The notes under the pieces: model-generated | Database searches by the model: none | The model's input: only the letters and a program-made list of their open reading frames with translations | Told to the model about the DNA's origin: nothing | Part shown: positions 51,672-60,750 of the stretch, piece after piece | How the letters are laid out: every line of letters begins with the position of its first letter | Numbering within the stretch: position 1 is the first letter of the stretch | Assembly (NCBI RefSeq): GCF_900166665.1 | Contig: NZ_LT800494.1 | Coordinates: 3,857,045-3,921,044, forward strand | DNA from: Cytobacillus gottheilii | GTDB lineage: Bacteria; Bacillota; Bacilli; Bacillales; Cytobacillaceae | DNA length: 64,000 bases | Direction: 5' to 3' | Position numbers and translations under genes: made by a program

Positions 51672-53012
51672 CTATTCAACCGTCACAGACAGCTCTTTAA
51701 TCAGCAGTGATGGCGAACCAAAGGCCAATGAGAAGTCTAAGTCTGAACCAATTTGTTCAATCTGCTGAAGCAAGTCAAAAAAGTTCCCTGCAACTGTCAT
51801 TTGTTTTAGAGCTGTTTTAATTTCTCCATTTTCAATCAGAAAACCGCCTGCTGCAATGGAGAAATCACCAGAGACAGTATTGGTTCCAGAGTGAAGACCC
51901 GAAAAAGATGTGACCAAGATACCTTCATCCACTTGAGCTACCAGATCAGGCAAAGCTTTCTCGGCAGGCATGATATAAAAATTAGATGGTGCGACTGTTA
52001 TGGTTCCTTTAAATGAGGCTTTATATGCATTGCCAGTAGACTCCACTTTATCCTTTTTCGCCGTTAAGCTATTATGCAGGAAGGTAAGGAGATCTCCGTC
52101 CTTGATGACATCTTTTTTCCTTGTTGCATAGCCTTCACTGTCAAAATTACTGCTTCTAACTCCATCCTCGTAAAATGGATCATCAACAATATGCACATGC
52201 TCTGCCGCTATTTTTTCTCCTAATTTTCCCTTTAGCAGGGATTGGCCCTTCTGTATATTCTCAGCAGAAAAAATCGGCGAAAATGTTTGCAGTAAAGCTG
52301 CAGCAGCTTTATTGCGCAGGATAACAGAATAATTTTTGCTTTCGGCCGTTTCTGCATTTAGCTTAGACAAAGCCTCTTTCACCGCATGCTCCGCAACCTC
52401 TTTTGCTGCTAGTGACTGGTAGTTTCGAGTGACACATGAAAACACTCCATTTTTCACTTCTTTGCCTTGCTTTACAATGACTGATAGGGAGAGACCAATA
52501 TGATTCATTCGATCTTTAAGCTCCAAACCGTTGGAATTCACTAGTCTTTTTTCCTTTTCTGCACTGCTTAAAGATAGTGTATTTGTGCCGGTTACGCGTT
52601 CATCAAAAGCATAAACCTCTTTTTCTATTTCTTTTAAAAACTCTATTTTTTCCTCAATTGAAACATCGTTTAACTCCTCAGAATAAAAGCTATAATCTTC
52701 ATACTTTACTGATCCTTTAAAAATCTCTTCTTGAACATCTTCTTCCGTTAGAAGAGAATTCGCTTTTGCTTCATGAACTAAATACTGAACCGAAACTTCA
52801 TCTGTGTTTTCTGTATAAGCATAGCCCATGTTTCCGTCCATTTTGCCACGAAAAGAGACGCCTAATGTTTCAGAAGTTTGATACGAATCAATCTCTCCCT
52901 TGTATAACTTACAGCCTAAACTTTCTACTTTCTCAGAGTAGATCTCCATATGCTCGAATCCAAGCTGTTTTCCAAGTTGAAAGACTTTTTCCTGAAAATC
53001 TTCTATTCTCAT
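51672..53012 (-). CDS. TldE/PmbA-like partner of TldD
   Basis: The 446-residue protein belongs to the TldD/PmbA family but lacks the HExxxH zinc motif, as TldE (PmbA) partners do. It contains SGLHSGTNTVSGDFSIAAGG in the C-terminal domain. TldD-TldE heterodimers degrade unfolded peptides and mature some peptide natural products. The ATG at 53012 follows AAGGGGG and lies 1 nt after the tldD stop, so translation is coupled. The nine-codon upstream extension would overlap tldD. Confidence 0.9.
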   Translation of the reverse strand: MRIEDFQEKVFQLGKQLGFEHMEIYSEKVESLGCKLYKGEIDSYQTSETLGVSFRGKMDGNMGYAYTENTDEVSVQYLVHEAKANSLLTEEDVQEEIFKGSVKYEDYSFYSEELNDVSIEEKIEFLKEIEKEVYAFDERVTGTNTLSLSSAEKEKRLVNSNGLELKDRMNHIGLSLSVIVKQGKEVKNGVFSCVTRNYQSLAAKEVAEHAVKEALSKLNAETAESKNYSVILRNKAAAALLQTFSPIFSAENIQKGQSLLKGKLGEKIAAEHVHIVDDPFYEDGVRSSNFDSEGYATRKKDVIKDGDLLTFLHNSLTAKKDKVESTGNAYKASFKGTITVAPSNFYIMPAEKALPDLVAQVDEGILVTSFSGLHSGTNTVSGDFSIAAGGFLIENGEIKTALKQMTVAGNFFDLLQQIEQIGSDLDFSLAFGSPSLLIKELSVTVE

Positions 53013-53013
53013 C

Positions 53014-54405
53014 TTATTCATCCCCCTTTCTTCCGCCAACTGTCATCTCACTTACACGAATCATCGGCTGCCCAACGTTTACTGGCAGGCTTCCACTCAG
53101 CGATCCGCACATGCCCGCTCCATGTGCCAGATTATTTCCGACCATATCAACTAACTGCAATGTTTCTGGCCCATTTCCAATTAAGGTTGCCCCCCTTAGC
53201 GGCTTGCCCAGTTTACCGTCCTTTACAGCGTAAGCCTCCATAACCGCAAAGTTGTAATCACCGGTTGTTGTATTCACTTGTCCTCCGCCCATGTATTTCG
53301 CATATATTCCATGCTCAGTATTCGAAATAATTTCCTCTGGTGTTGACTTCCCATTAGCGATATATGTATTCGTCATTCTGGAAGTCGGAGCGAAACGATA
53401 TGACTGCCTTCTGCCTGAGCCTGTCGATGGCATTCCCATTCTTCTTCCGTTCAGCTTATCAATTAAATACCCTTTTAGAATTCCATTTTCAATCAGGACA
53501 TTCTTTCTAGCAGTTTCGCCTTCATCATCAATTGCTAATGAACCCCATTCATTTGCAAGCGTTCCATCATCTATATAAGTGACAGCAACTGAGGCTACCT
53601 TTTCGCCGATACGATCGGCAAACACGGAATTTCCTTTTGCTACACTTGTTGCTTCTAAACCATGTCCGCATGCTTCATGGAAAATAACGCCGCCAAATTC
53701 GTTGTCAATAATAACGGGAAACTTACCGCTCGGACATGGATCGGCACCTAACATGGTCACCGCAATTCGCGATGCTTCTGTAGCGTAATGATTTAGATCT
53801 AGACTCTCCATAAACTCAAAGCCTTGATGAGCACCAGGTCCATAATAGCCTGACTGCATTTGATAGCCATCTGATGCAATCGATTGAATCGCCAATCTGC
53901 TGCGTACGCGCTTGTCTTCTACGAATTTTCCTTCTGAGTTCGCAATAAGTACATTTTGTTCTTCATCTAAGTAACGGATTCCAACCTGCTGTATACTTGA
54001 ATGATAATTTTTTGCAATCTCGTAAGCCTTTCTCATTACATCTGCTTTGCGCTGCTTTTCAACCTCTTTTGGATAAGATGTTATGGAATGAGCAGACATT
54101 ATTTTTTCATGAACTAAATTGCTGGCCGTGATTTTCCCATCACCCTTAATTCCTGCGGCAGCTTGATAGGCTGCCTTTAACAACCCCTCCTTAGATCCAT
54201 CCGTAGTATAAGCATAAGCACTTTGAAAGCCTTTAAATACCCGAATGCCAATGCCAAAATCGCGGCCGGATAAGCTGCCCTCTACTTTGTTGTCTCTTAG
54301 TGACAGCGTGTTGGCAAATCGATCCTCTGCAAATACTTCAGCAAAATCGCCTCCTGTTTGGAGTGCTGCTGTTAACACATCTTCAATCACTGATTTCGCA
54401 AGCAT
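53014..54405 (-). CDS. tldD: Metalloprotease TldD
   Basis: The 463-residue protease carries the zinc motif HEACGH (HExxxH) in GGVIFHEACGHGLEA and the C-terminal NLAHGAGMCGSLSG region that holds a further Cys ligand. It forms a heterodimer with the TldE-type protein encoded directly downstream. No small precursor peptide gene was found nearby, so a proteolytic housekeeping role is more likely than bacteriocin maturation. Confidence 0.93.
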   Translation of the reverse strand: MLAKSVIEDVLTAALQTGGDFAEVFAEDRFANTLSLRDNKVEGSLSGRDFGIGIRVFKGFQSAYAYTTDGSKEGLLKAAYQAAAGIKGDGKITASNLVHEKIMSAHSITSYPKEVEKQRKADVMRKAYEIAKNYHSSIQQVGIRYLDEEQNVLIANSEGKFVEDKRVRSRLAIQSIASDGYQMQSGYYGPGAHQGFEFMESLDLNHYATEASRIAVTMLGADPCPSGKFPVIIDNEFGGVIFHEACGHGLEATSVAKGNSVFADRIGEKVASVAVTYIDDGTLANEWGSLAIDDEGETARKNVLIENGILKGYLIDKLNGRRMGMPSTGSGRRQSYRFAPTSRMTNTYIANGKSTPEEIISNTEHGIYAKYMGGGQVNTTTGDYNFAVMEAYAVKDGKLGKPLRGATLIGNGPETLQLVDMVGNNLAHGAGMCGSLSGSLPVNVGQPMIRVSEMTVGGRKGDE

Positions 54406-54555
54406 AAATTCCCTCCTAGATTAGAAAAGCGCACCTGCTCTTTGACGGTGTATAATCCATCCCTTCGCAGTGCAAACGCGCTCAGCACCTCTTATTTTAC
54501 AACTATTCTAACTATTCAAATTCTACCTTATTTCGTCAGGCGAAACAATTATTTT

Positions 54556-54610
54556 CAAAAAAAAACGAACGATTAGAGAAGATTCATAAAAATATCTCTT
54601 AATCGTTCGG
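54556..54610 (-). terminator. Terminator of the cardiolipin synthase gene
   Basis: CGAACGATTAGAGA pairs with TCTCTTAATCGTTCG (one bulge); nine T follow on the minus strand. Confidence 0.85.
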
Positions 54611-54652
54611 GTTAACTTTGACTGAACTATTGTTCATTGAGGATATTTCTGT

Positions 54653-56170
54653 TTATAAAACTCCTGAAAACAGTCTTGCAAATGATTCCTTCGATTTTTC
54701 TATAAAGCCCCGCTTATAATATTGTACAGGGCTAATTTTCTCGCTTTCACGCATATCTTCTTCAAAATGTGCCACAAGTTCCCGAATGCTGCTTGTTTCA
54801 AACAGAAACACATTCACTTCAAAATTCAAATGAAAGCTGCGCATATCGAGATTTGCTGTGCCAGTGGATGCGAGGTTGCCATCAATGATGATCAGCTTCT
54901 GGTGCAGGAAGCCCTTTTTATACGAATAGATCTCCACACCATATCGAAGAAGTTCAGAGAAATAAGAACGGCTCGCATATTGGGTAAGGAACCCATCATT
55001 GATTTCAGGCACGAGGATACGCACTTCGACACCTTTAGCAGCTGCTACCCGTAGAGCAGTACGAATGGATTCATCTGGGACAAAATATGGAGTCGCAATC
55101 CAAATGGAATATTCCGCTGAAGCAATCATGGCAAAATATAAGTCACCCATAATGCCTGGCTGTGTGTCAGGTCCACTTGCCACCACCTGAATCGCTCCAT
55201 CAACAATATCTTCATTCACAGGGTATTTTTTCTCATCGCGGTACGTTTCCAGCACATCTTCTCCGCTCACATATTCCCAATCAAGCAAAAACACAGTATG
55301 CAGGGTGTACACCGCTTCTCCCCGCAGCATGATATGTGTATCCCGCCAAAATCCAATTCGTTCATCTTCACCCAAATACTCTACGCCTACATTTAATCCG
55401 CCGACAAACCCGACTTTTCCATCAATGACTACGATCTTTCGGTGATTGCGAAAATTAAATTTCTGATTAAAAAAGCCGTATTTAAGCGGTGAAAAAATCT
55501 TTACCTGAATTCCTGCTTCCTCCATCCGGCGCACATGTTTTGGAGACATCGTCATGCTTCCTGCTGCATCGTATGTAAAAAGCACTTCCACTCCTTCTTG
55601 TGCTTTCATCATTAAAATATCAATAATTTCTTTTCCAAGCCGATCAGATCGAAAAATATAATATTCCATATGAATATATTTCTTCGCACGCAGCAATTCT
55701 TCTTTTATAGCTTGAAACGTTTGCTCCCCATTTTTTAAAATCGTTGCCTGTGAGTTTGTTGTCATAGGTGTTAAAGCAGACTCATTCACATACCAGGCAA
55801 AACTCCGCTGATTATCATTTAGAAAGGAGATATCTGGCGTTTCTTCTCCCTTCAGCATCCTCTTCCATTCTTCCCGATCACGCCGTCTTTTGCTTTTAAA
55901 TAAATAGCCTTTTAAATAGAGCTGACCTGAAAACAAATAAAATAAATAGCCTGCCACTGGGAAAAATAGCAGTACATACATCCAAAGAAGCGTATGCTGA
56001 GGGGAACGATTTTCTAGCAATAGAGAATATACTGTTATGAAGATAATACTGGCGTATAAAATAAGTGCAGCAATTTTATAAGGTCTGGCTATGTCTGTAA
56101 ATAAAACGATATACGCTATCAAAATGATGATTAATACAAAAGCTATTTCAACTCTGCGCCGTTTTCTCAT
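54653..56170 (-). CDS. cls: Cardiolipin synthase (phospholipase D family)
   Basis: The 505-residue membrane enzyme has N-terminal helices (about residues 8-60), then two HKD motifs: HRKIVVIDGKVGFVGG and HQKLIIIDGNLASTGTAN. It condenses two phosphatidylglycerols to cardiolipin. The ATG at 56170 follows AAGGA; an ATG six codons upstream has no spacing for a ribosome binding site. Cardiolipin synthase paralogs are common in Bacillus, so the exact isoform is open. Confidence 0.93.
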   Translation of the reverse strand: MRKRRRVEIAFVLIIILIAYIVLFTDIARPYKIAALILYASIIFITVYSLLLENRSPQHTLLWMYVLLFFPVAGYLFYLFSGQLYLKGYLFKSKRRRDREEWKRMLKGEETPDISFLNDNQRSFAWYVNESALTPMTTNSQATILKNGEQTFQAIKEELLRAKKYIHMEYYIFRSDRLGKEIIDILMMKAQEGVEVLFTYDAAGSMTMSPKHVRRMEEAGIQVKIFSPLKYGFFNQKFNFRNHRKIVVIDGKVGFVGGLNVGVEYLGEDERIGFWRDTHIMLRGEAVYTLHTVFLLDWEYVSGEDVLETYRDEKKYPVNEDIVDGAIQVVASGPDTQPGIMGDLYFAMIASAEYSIWIATPYFVPDESIRTALRVAAAKGVEVRILVPEINDGFLTQYASRSYFSELLRYGVEIYSYKKGFLHQKLIIIDGNLASTGTANLDMRSFHLNFEVNVFLFETSSIRELVAHFEEDMRESEKISPVQYYKRGFIEKSKESFARLFSGVL

Positions 56171-56326
56171 CCTTTTTCCTTCTCTCATTCAAGATCATAC
56201 AATTTGTATACCCTGATGAGGGCATTGGAGAAACCATTGTCTACTATTATCTCCAAAGGACTGGGGCTTTAACGTTATTCTTCGATATGTTATATACTAA
56301 TGAAATGAATGGAAGGAGGACTGCAA

Positions 56327-56845
56327 ATGCAACTAACAGAAATCATAATACGTCCCCTGCAAAAACAGGACGGTCTACAATATAAAGAACATAGATTAGA
56401 GGCTTTAAAGCAGCATCCGGAGGCATTTGCAGCAAGTTACGAAGAAGAAGAATCTAAATCTGTACATTCGTTTGAGGAGCGCCTTTCTTCTAGTAATGCT
56501 ATTACCTTTGGCGCCTTTGAAGGAGATGTTTTAACAGGAAGTGTTACCTTATTTCGGGAAAGCAAGGTAAAGATGCAGCATAAAGCATTCATATTTGCCA
56601 TGTATGTAACAGGAGGCCAGCGCGGTAAGGGCATCGCTAAAGCTTTAATCAATGAAGCGATTAAAAATGCAAGATCTTGGGAGGGGATTGAACAGCTCTA
56701 TTTAACTGTCATGTCTGAAAATCATACAGCAAAAAGGCTATATAAATCTTTTGGATTCAAAGCCTATGGTGTTGAAAAAAATGCTTTAAAGGTGAACGGA
56801 GCTTATTTTGATGAGGATCATATGATGTTAGTATTGGATCACTAA
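56327..56845 (+). CDS. GNAT-family N-acetyltransferase
   Basis: The 172-residue protein has the acetyl-CoA motif MYVTGGQRGKGIAKALINEA and the terminal NHTAKRLYKSFGFKAYGVEK, as in RimJ/RimL- or phosphinothricin-type acetyltransferases. The ATG at 56327 follows AAGGAGG by 7 nt; the in-frame ATG at 56309 encodes the ribosome binding site region itself. Substrate unknown. Confidence 0.88.
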   Translation: MQLTEIIIRPLQKQDGLQYKEHRLEALKQHPEAFAASYEEEESKSVHSFEERLSSSNAITFGAFEGDVLTGSVTLFRESKVKMQHKAFIFAMYVTGGQRGKGIAKALINEAIKNARSWEGIEQLYLTVMSENHTAKRLYKSFGFKAYGVEKNALKVNGAYFDEDHMMLVLDH

Positions 56846-56897
56846 TACAGACTGACTGTTTATAATTTGAGATTTATGAGACACACAGAAAACGAAT

Positions 56898-56945
56898 AAA
56901 AAGGTGAATTGCGATCATCCTTGAAGTGGCTCAACTCACCTTTTT
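56898..56945. terminator. Bidirectional terminator between the GNAT and SCP2-type genes
   Basis: AAAAGGTGA-a-TTG pairs with CAA-c-TCACCTTTTT across a long loop, between convergent genes. Confidence 0.7.
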
Positions 56946-56950
56946 CTCTA

Positions 56951-57277
56951 TTATTGATATTTTTTTACAATATCCTGAAGCTTTAAAGCAAGACCCATTT
57001 TCCCCTCAACTTTAAGTCCACCAGTCATAAATGCGACGGTAGTGTTGAGCTGATCCTTTAATAGTTTGGAGAAGTTTTCTTCATTCAAATGAAGTATGAC
57101 TTCAGGCTGTTCCGCCTGACCCTCTTTTATTAAAACTCTCCCATCTTGAATAATCATCTGTAATGGCCCATATTGAACTAAATTCACCTGGAAAATTCGA
57201 TTTTTTTCATTTTTGATATGCTCTGGATTTTCATTCATTTTAGAGACAAGCTCATTTAATTCAGCGATAGCAGACAT
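56951..57277 (-). CDS. SCP2 sterol-binding-domain protein
   Basis: The 108-residue protein shows the SCP2 fold pattern: FQVNLVQYGPLQMIIQDGRV, EVILHLNEENFSKLLKDQLN and AFMTGGLKVEGKMGLALKLQ. Such small bacterial proteins bind lipids or acyl-CoA; the ligand is unknown. GGCGGGG precedes the ATG. The neighbouring thioesterase and CorA genes are on the same strand but are separated from it by a terminator. Confidence 0.85.
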   Translation of the reverse strand: MSAIAELNELVSKMNENPEHIKNEKNRIFQVNLVQYGPLQMIIQDGRVLIKEGQAEQPEVILHLNEENFSKLLKDQLNTTVAFMTGGLKVEGKMGLALKLQDIVKKYQ

Positions 57278-57398
57278 CTCTTTTTCCCCCGCCTTTTCCC
57301 TTTTTTTGCCCTTATCCCTTGAATACCCAAAAGGTCTTTTGCTGGTTTCTCAAGATTACGAGCGTATTCCTATTTATTACGACAAAGCAAGAGAAAAT

Positions 57399-57436
57399 AC
57401 CTTCAAAAAATGAATATCTATTCATTTTTTGAAGGT
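57399..57436 (-). terminator. Terminator of the CorA-thioesterase operon
   Basis: ACCTTCAAAAAATGAAT and its complement form a 17-bp stem directly after the thioesterase stop. Confidence 0.8.
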
Positions 57437-57952
57437 TTAATGCCAAGGATAATCTGAACCATATTTTTTCGCTCTTTGTTCACTATCTTTTCTTCTATTT
57501 TTCCGGGTTTCTGCACGGTCCTTAGCTGTTGTGAACAGGCTTTTTTCTTCTTCTGTTTCAGGTATAACCTGCGGCACCTCAGCCGGACGGCCCTCCCCAT
57601 CAATCGCCACCATTGTTAGAAACGAAATCGCACATACATTACGTTCCCCGCTTATCAGGTTTTCTGCAATCACTTTCACGAATATCTCCATCGAAGTCCT
57701 GCCTGTATACGTGCAATAAGCCTCTAAACAGACAGAATTTCCTTCGTAAATGGGGTGAAGAAAATCTACCGAATCTGTTGAAGCTGTTACAACAGGCTTC
57801 CGTGCATGGCGCATGGCGGCTATTGCTGCAGTATCATCAATATACGCCATCAATTTTCCGCCAAATAATGTTCCATAATTATTCGTATCAGGCGGCTGTA
57901 CAATACTCGTTTTTACTACAAATGATTCTCTGCATCTTTTTTTACTGTTCAT
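57437..57952 (-). CDS. Hotdog-fold acyl-CoA thioesterase
   Basis: The 171-residue protein has the YciA/BACH-type hotdog signature NNYGTLFGGKLMAYIDDTAA (catalytic Asp in IDD) and VDFLHPIYEGNSVCLEAYCT. It hydrolyses acyl-CoA; chain preference is not visible. GGAGGGG lies 6 nt before the ATG at 57952. It starts 23 nt after the CorA stop, giving an operon. A Lys/Arg-rich C-terminal tail follows the domain. Confidence 0.9.
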   Translation of the reverse strand: MNSKKRCRESFVVKTSIVQPPDTNNYGTLFGGKLMAYIDDTAAIAAMRHARKPVVTASTDSVDFLHPIYEGNSVCLEAYCTYTGRTSMEIFVKVIAENLISGERNVCAISFLTMVAIDGEGRPAEVPQVIPETEEEKSLFTTAKDRAETRKNRRKDSEQRAKKYGSDYPWH

Positions 57953-57975
57953 CCCAAACCCCTCCATATTTGCAC

Positions 57976-58917
57976 CTACTTAAAGAAGGAATTTTTCTTC
58001 CTCCCCTTTAAAATATCTCCCATCCACCCTTTCTTTATAAGGAGGATGTATACCGCTGCCGTAGAACCAATGATGATCAGTAAAGACAGCGGATAACCGA
58101 TCTTCCAATCCAACTCAGGCATGTGTTTAAAATTCATGCCCCATAACGCCCCCCAAGCACTGATCGGTGTAAATAGGGTAGTGATGACGGTTAACGTTTT
58201 GACGATTTCATTTCCTCTATGCGTAGAGACCATTTCCTCAAAACTGACTAATGTATCAATTTCATCCTGATACTCCCGGATCAGCATGTTACTTCGTTTC
58301 AGCCTCTTACATACACGTATATATTCTGGCAGCTCCGAAATTTTGCTGCCAAAGGCTTCATCCATCCCCATCTCAGCCTCTTGTATGGGAATCATTAAAT
58401 TTTTCCACACCAATAACTCATGTCTTAACTTATAGATTTCTTCCAAGCGTTTTATGCTATTCTTTTTCTTAACCTTCCATAATAAATCATTCAGACGCAG
58501 CTCAAATTTATCAATTTTCTTAATGCTATCAGATAATATTTCTCCGAGAATAATGAAAAAACCTTCTAAGCCATTTTTGGCGTCTTTCATTTTGGTCTGA
58601 AGTACGCCTTCCTCCAAATGTTCAACCTCTGCCGGATCAAAGCCAACCGTGTATAAAGTGGACTCTGTAATAAAATAATGAAAGAGCCTTTTTTCCTGCT
58701 GTTCTTCGATCGTCTGCTGATAGATTAGTGAGCCTCTTAGCGATTCTTCGTTTGATCTTGTTGTATCCATCTTCAACACATTGGTTTCACTATCTTTCAG
58801 TGTTTGAGCCCAATTTATAAATACCTCTTGATGAGGATGTTCTATCAGCAAATCTAATTCTTCATCATGATCATAGTGATGCCACTTCCAATGACCGAAT
58901 GAAAATGAATGTCCCAT
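57976..58917 (-). CDS. corA: CorA-family divalent metal transporter
   Basis: The 313-residue protein has a large cytoplasmic N-terminal domain and two C-terminal membrane helices. The selectivity motif GMN lies at the end of the first helix (WGMNFKHMPEL), followed by YPLSLLIIIGSTAAVYILLI. It carries Mg2+ or related ions as a pentamer. The ATG at 58917 follows GGTGGAGGAG by 5 nt; the upstream 11-codon extension has no such signal. B. subtilis has a CorA gene (yfjQ) beside yfjP; here it lies far from it. Confidence 0.93.
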   Translation of the reverse strand: MGHSFSFGHWKWHHYDHDEELDLLIEHPHQEVFINWAQTLKDSETNVLKMDTTRSNEESLRGSLIYQQTIEEQQEKRLFHYFITESTLYTVGFDPAEVEHLEEGVLQTKMKDAKNGLEGFFIILGEILSDSIKKIDKFELRLNDLLWKVKKKNSIKRLEEIYKLRHELLVWKNLMIPIQEAEMGMDEAFGSKISELPEYIRVCKRLKRSNMLIREYQDEIDTLVSFEEMVSTHRGNEIVKTLTVITTLFTPISAWGALWGMNFKHMPELDWKIGYPLSLLIIIGSTAAVYILLIKKGWMGDILKGRKKNSFFK

Positions 58918-59128
58918 AACATCTCCTCCACCTATAATCTTTCCTTGCATAGAGTTATAGCGTTTTCATAAATATTTCCCATTTCTTCTATTCTGTAAAA
59001 CCAAATACGAATAAAATAGCAGGCATGAAACCTACCTTCCGTATTTTGGAAGGTTTCTTAATCATTTATAGCGGGTACTATTGAAACATGCTAGACAATA
59101 CTTGAACCTTAAAGGAGGAGTTTAACCA

Positions 59129-59395
59129 ATGAATTCTCGTCCGATTAACTCATATCTATTGGCAGGAGTAGGAATTACAAGTGTGTTACTTCTTGCCAGC
59201 AAAGCAAATAGAAATAAAGTGCAAACTGTCACCGTCAAATTTAAAAATAGGATTAAAGACAAATTTACAAACGAAAATCTGCCTATTAAAAAAGCAGGTC
59301 ATCCTGATCCTCAAGATTTGGGTGATAATAATATGGTTAGTGAAGGTGCATTGTATGCGGTTAGTTATTACAATGAAACGGAGCAGCAGAAGTAA
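59129..59395 (+). CDS. Unrecognised small membrane-anchored protein, 88 residues
   Basis: The protein has an N-terminal hydrophobic helix (residues 8-24, YLLAGVGITSVLLLASK), a basic segment (KVQTVTVKFKNRIKDKF) and a hydrophilic tail. AAAGGAGGAGTTTAACC is an excellent ribosome binding site. The layout resembles YtxH-like envelope proteins, but no family is recognised. A terminator follows directly. Confidence 0.65.
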   Translation: MNSRPINSYLLAGVGITSVLLLASKANRNKVQTVTVKFKNRIKDKFTNENLPIKKAGHPDPQDLGDNNMVSEGALYAVSYYNETEQQK

Positions 59396-59428
59396 CCTAA
59401 GGGGCAATGTTCCCTTAGGTATTTTTTA
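59395..59428 (+). terminator. Terminator of the 88-residue protein gene
   Basis: ACCTAAGGG and CCCTTAGGT form a 9-bp stem, then ATTTTTTA. Confidence 0.9.
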
Positions 59429-59474
59429 GCTATAACGATAACGATAATATGATCAATTAAATCGAGGCGATTTT

Positions 59475-60128
59475 ATGGGTTTTATTTTTATTGGTGTGTA
59501 CTTCCTCATTGTTTTAATGGTTATTGAAATCAGCACATTATTATTTTCCTATACCGGGTTAAAAAAACAAATATCCAGATTTCAAGTAATCTCGATGATG
59601 ACAGGCACAGGCTTTACAACGAAAGAATCCGAGTTAATCATCGACCACCCTATCCGAAGAAGAATATGCGGTTTTCTTATCCTTTTTGGCGCCTTTTCCC
59701 TAGCTGTTATCATATCAGCTATCTCAAACCTGCTGGCCGATGATTTCTATACGTCGAGAGTAGCAATTGTCGCTGCATTGCTAGTATTGTTTCTTTTCAT
59801 CATAAAAATGCCAAAAGTAAAAAAATCAGCTATGCAAAAATTCAACACCGAGCTTGAAGAGAAATACGAGTTAAAAGATATGCCGATGAAAGATGTCTTC
59901 TTAATCGATGGAAATCATAGCTTAGCAGAGATGACCATTAAAGATTCATCTGTCTATCAGGACAAGCCTTTAAGTGATTTTCTGCAAAAATATGACTTAA
60001 CGGTGCTGTTTATTAAAAGAGGCGAAGAAATCATTCGCAATGATCTAACAAACGTCCATTTGAATGAAGGAGATCTTTTATACCTATACGGTGATGAGCA
60101 AGCCATCGAGGATGCTGCTGGCTCATAA
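59475..60128 (+). CDS. Membrane protein with C-terminal TrkA-C (RCK) domain
   Basis: The 217-residue protein has three membrane helices (about residues 3-25, 63-88, 95-112). A cytoplasmic RCK_C-type ligand domain follows (about 135-217; LSDFLQKYDLTVLFIKRGEE, LNEGDLLYLYGDEQAIED). Such domains sense nucleotides or ions on K+ channels and antiporters, but no transport core is present, so it may be an accessory subunit. The stop lies 1 nt from that of the convergent ECF sigma gene. Confidence 0.75.
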   Translation: MGFIFIGVYFLIVLMVIEISTLLFSYTGLKKQISRFQVISMMTGTGFTTKESELIIDHPIRRRICGFLILFGAFSLAVIISAISNLLADDFYTSRVAIVAALLVLFLFIIKMPKVKKSAMQKFNTELEEKYELKDMPMKDVFLIDGNHSLAEMTIKDSSVYQDKPLSDFLQKYDLTVLFIKRGEEIIRNDLTNVHLNEGDLLYLYGDEQAIEDAAGS

Positions 60129-60129
60129 G

Positions 60130-60666
60130 CTAGTGCATCCCCGCCATCAGCGGCCGCAAGCGATCCTTTCCTCTTCTGATTCTTGTCTTCACAGTCGACA
60201 ATGGGATGTTCGAACCTGTGCTGATTTCTACAAGAGTTTGATGGTGATAATAAAATAGAAGTAAAGGCTCTTTATAGATTGCCGGTAAATCCTCCAGCGT
60301 TTCTTTGACTTCCTTGCTCATATCTCTTTGCACAATTTCATCTTCCAGTACGAGATGCTCAGAAATAGAATCTTCATGTAAAAAGACCTTCTCTTCCCAA
60401 TACCTCTTCTGTACTTTTTGTTTACGCCAGTAATCACGGCATTTATTAATTGATATTTTATAAAGCCAGTTTTTCATCTTCGTATATTCTTCAAAGGACG
60501 GCAGAGCAATAAAGGCTGCCACAAGCACATCCTGGTATAAATCCTCGGCCAGCTGTTTATGTTTGACGAGTGAATAGATATAATGGAACAGCAGGTTACC
60601 ATGCTCTTCTATACATTCTTCAAATAATTGCTGCTTCTTTTTCTGATCCATTTGGAGGTCCAACAT
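60130..60666 (-). CDS. ECF-type RNA polymerase sigma factor
   Basis: The 178-residue sigma-70-family protein has region 2 (LAEDLYQDVLVAAFIALPSF, KNWLYKISINKCRDYWRKQK) and region 4 (LPAIYKEPLLLFYYHHQTLV followed by IPLSTVKTRIRRGKDRL), without region 3, which defines the extracytoplasmic-function class. GGAGGAGGA lies 8 nt before the ATG at 60666. No anti-sigma gene follows; the gene ends 1 nt from a convergent gene. The regulon cannot be read from the sequence. Confidence 0.92.
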   Translation of the reverse strand: MLDLQMDQKKKQQLFEECIEEHGNLLFHYIYSLVKHKQLAEDLYQDVLVAAFIALPSFEEYTKMKNWLYKISINKCRDYWRKQKVQKRYWEEKVFLHEDSISEHLVLEDEIVQRDMSKEVKETLEDLPAIYKEPLLLFYYHHQTLVEISTGSNIPLSTVKTRIRRGKDRLRPLMAGMH

Positions 60667-60750
60667 GGTAACGGTCCTCCTCCTTTCTATTTCTATTTCA
60701 CTCTATTAAACGAAATCTGGCTGTACTTACCCTACACTCTATGAAATTTT

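Noticed and set aside
57213..57413. Frame ending YPKGLLLVSQDYERIPIYYDKA before the thioesterase terminator
   Set aside because: It looks protein-like in its last 30 codons but has no ribosome binding site and overlaps the SCP2-type gene on the other strand; perhaps a fragment, too short to call.
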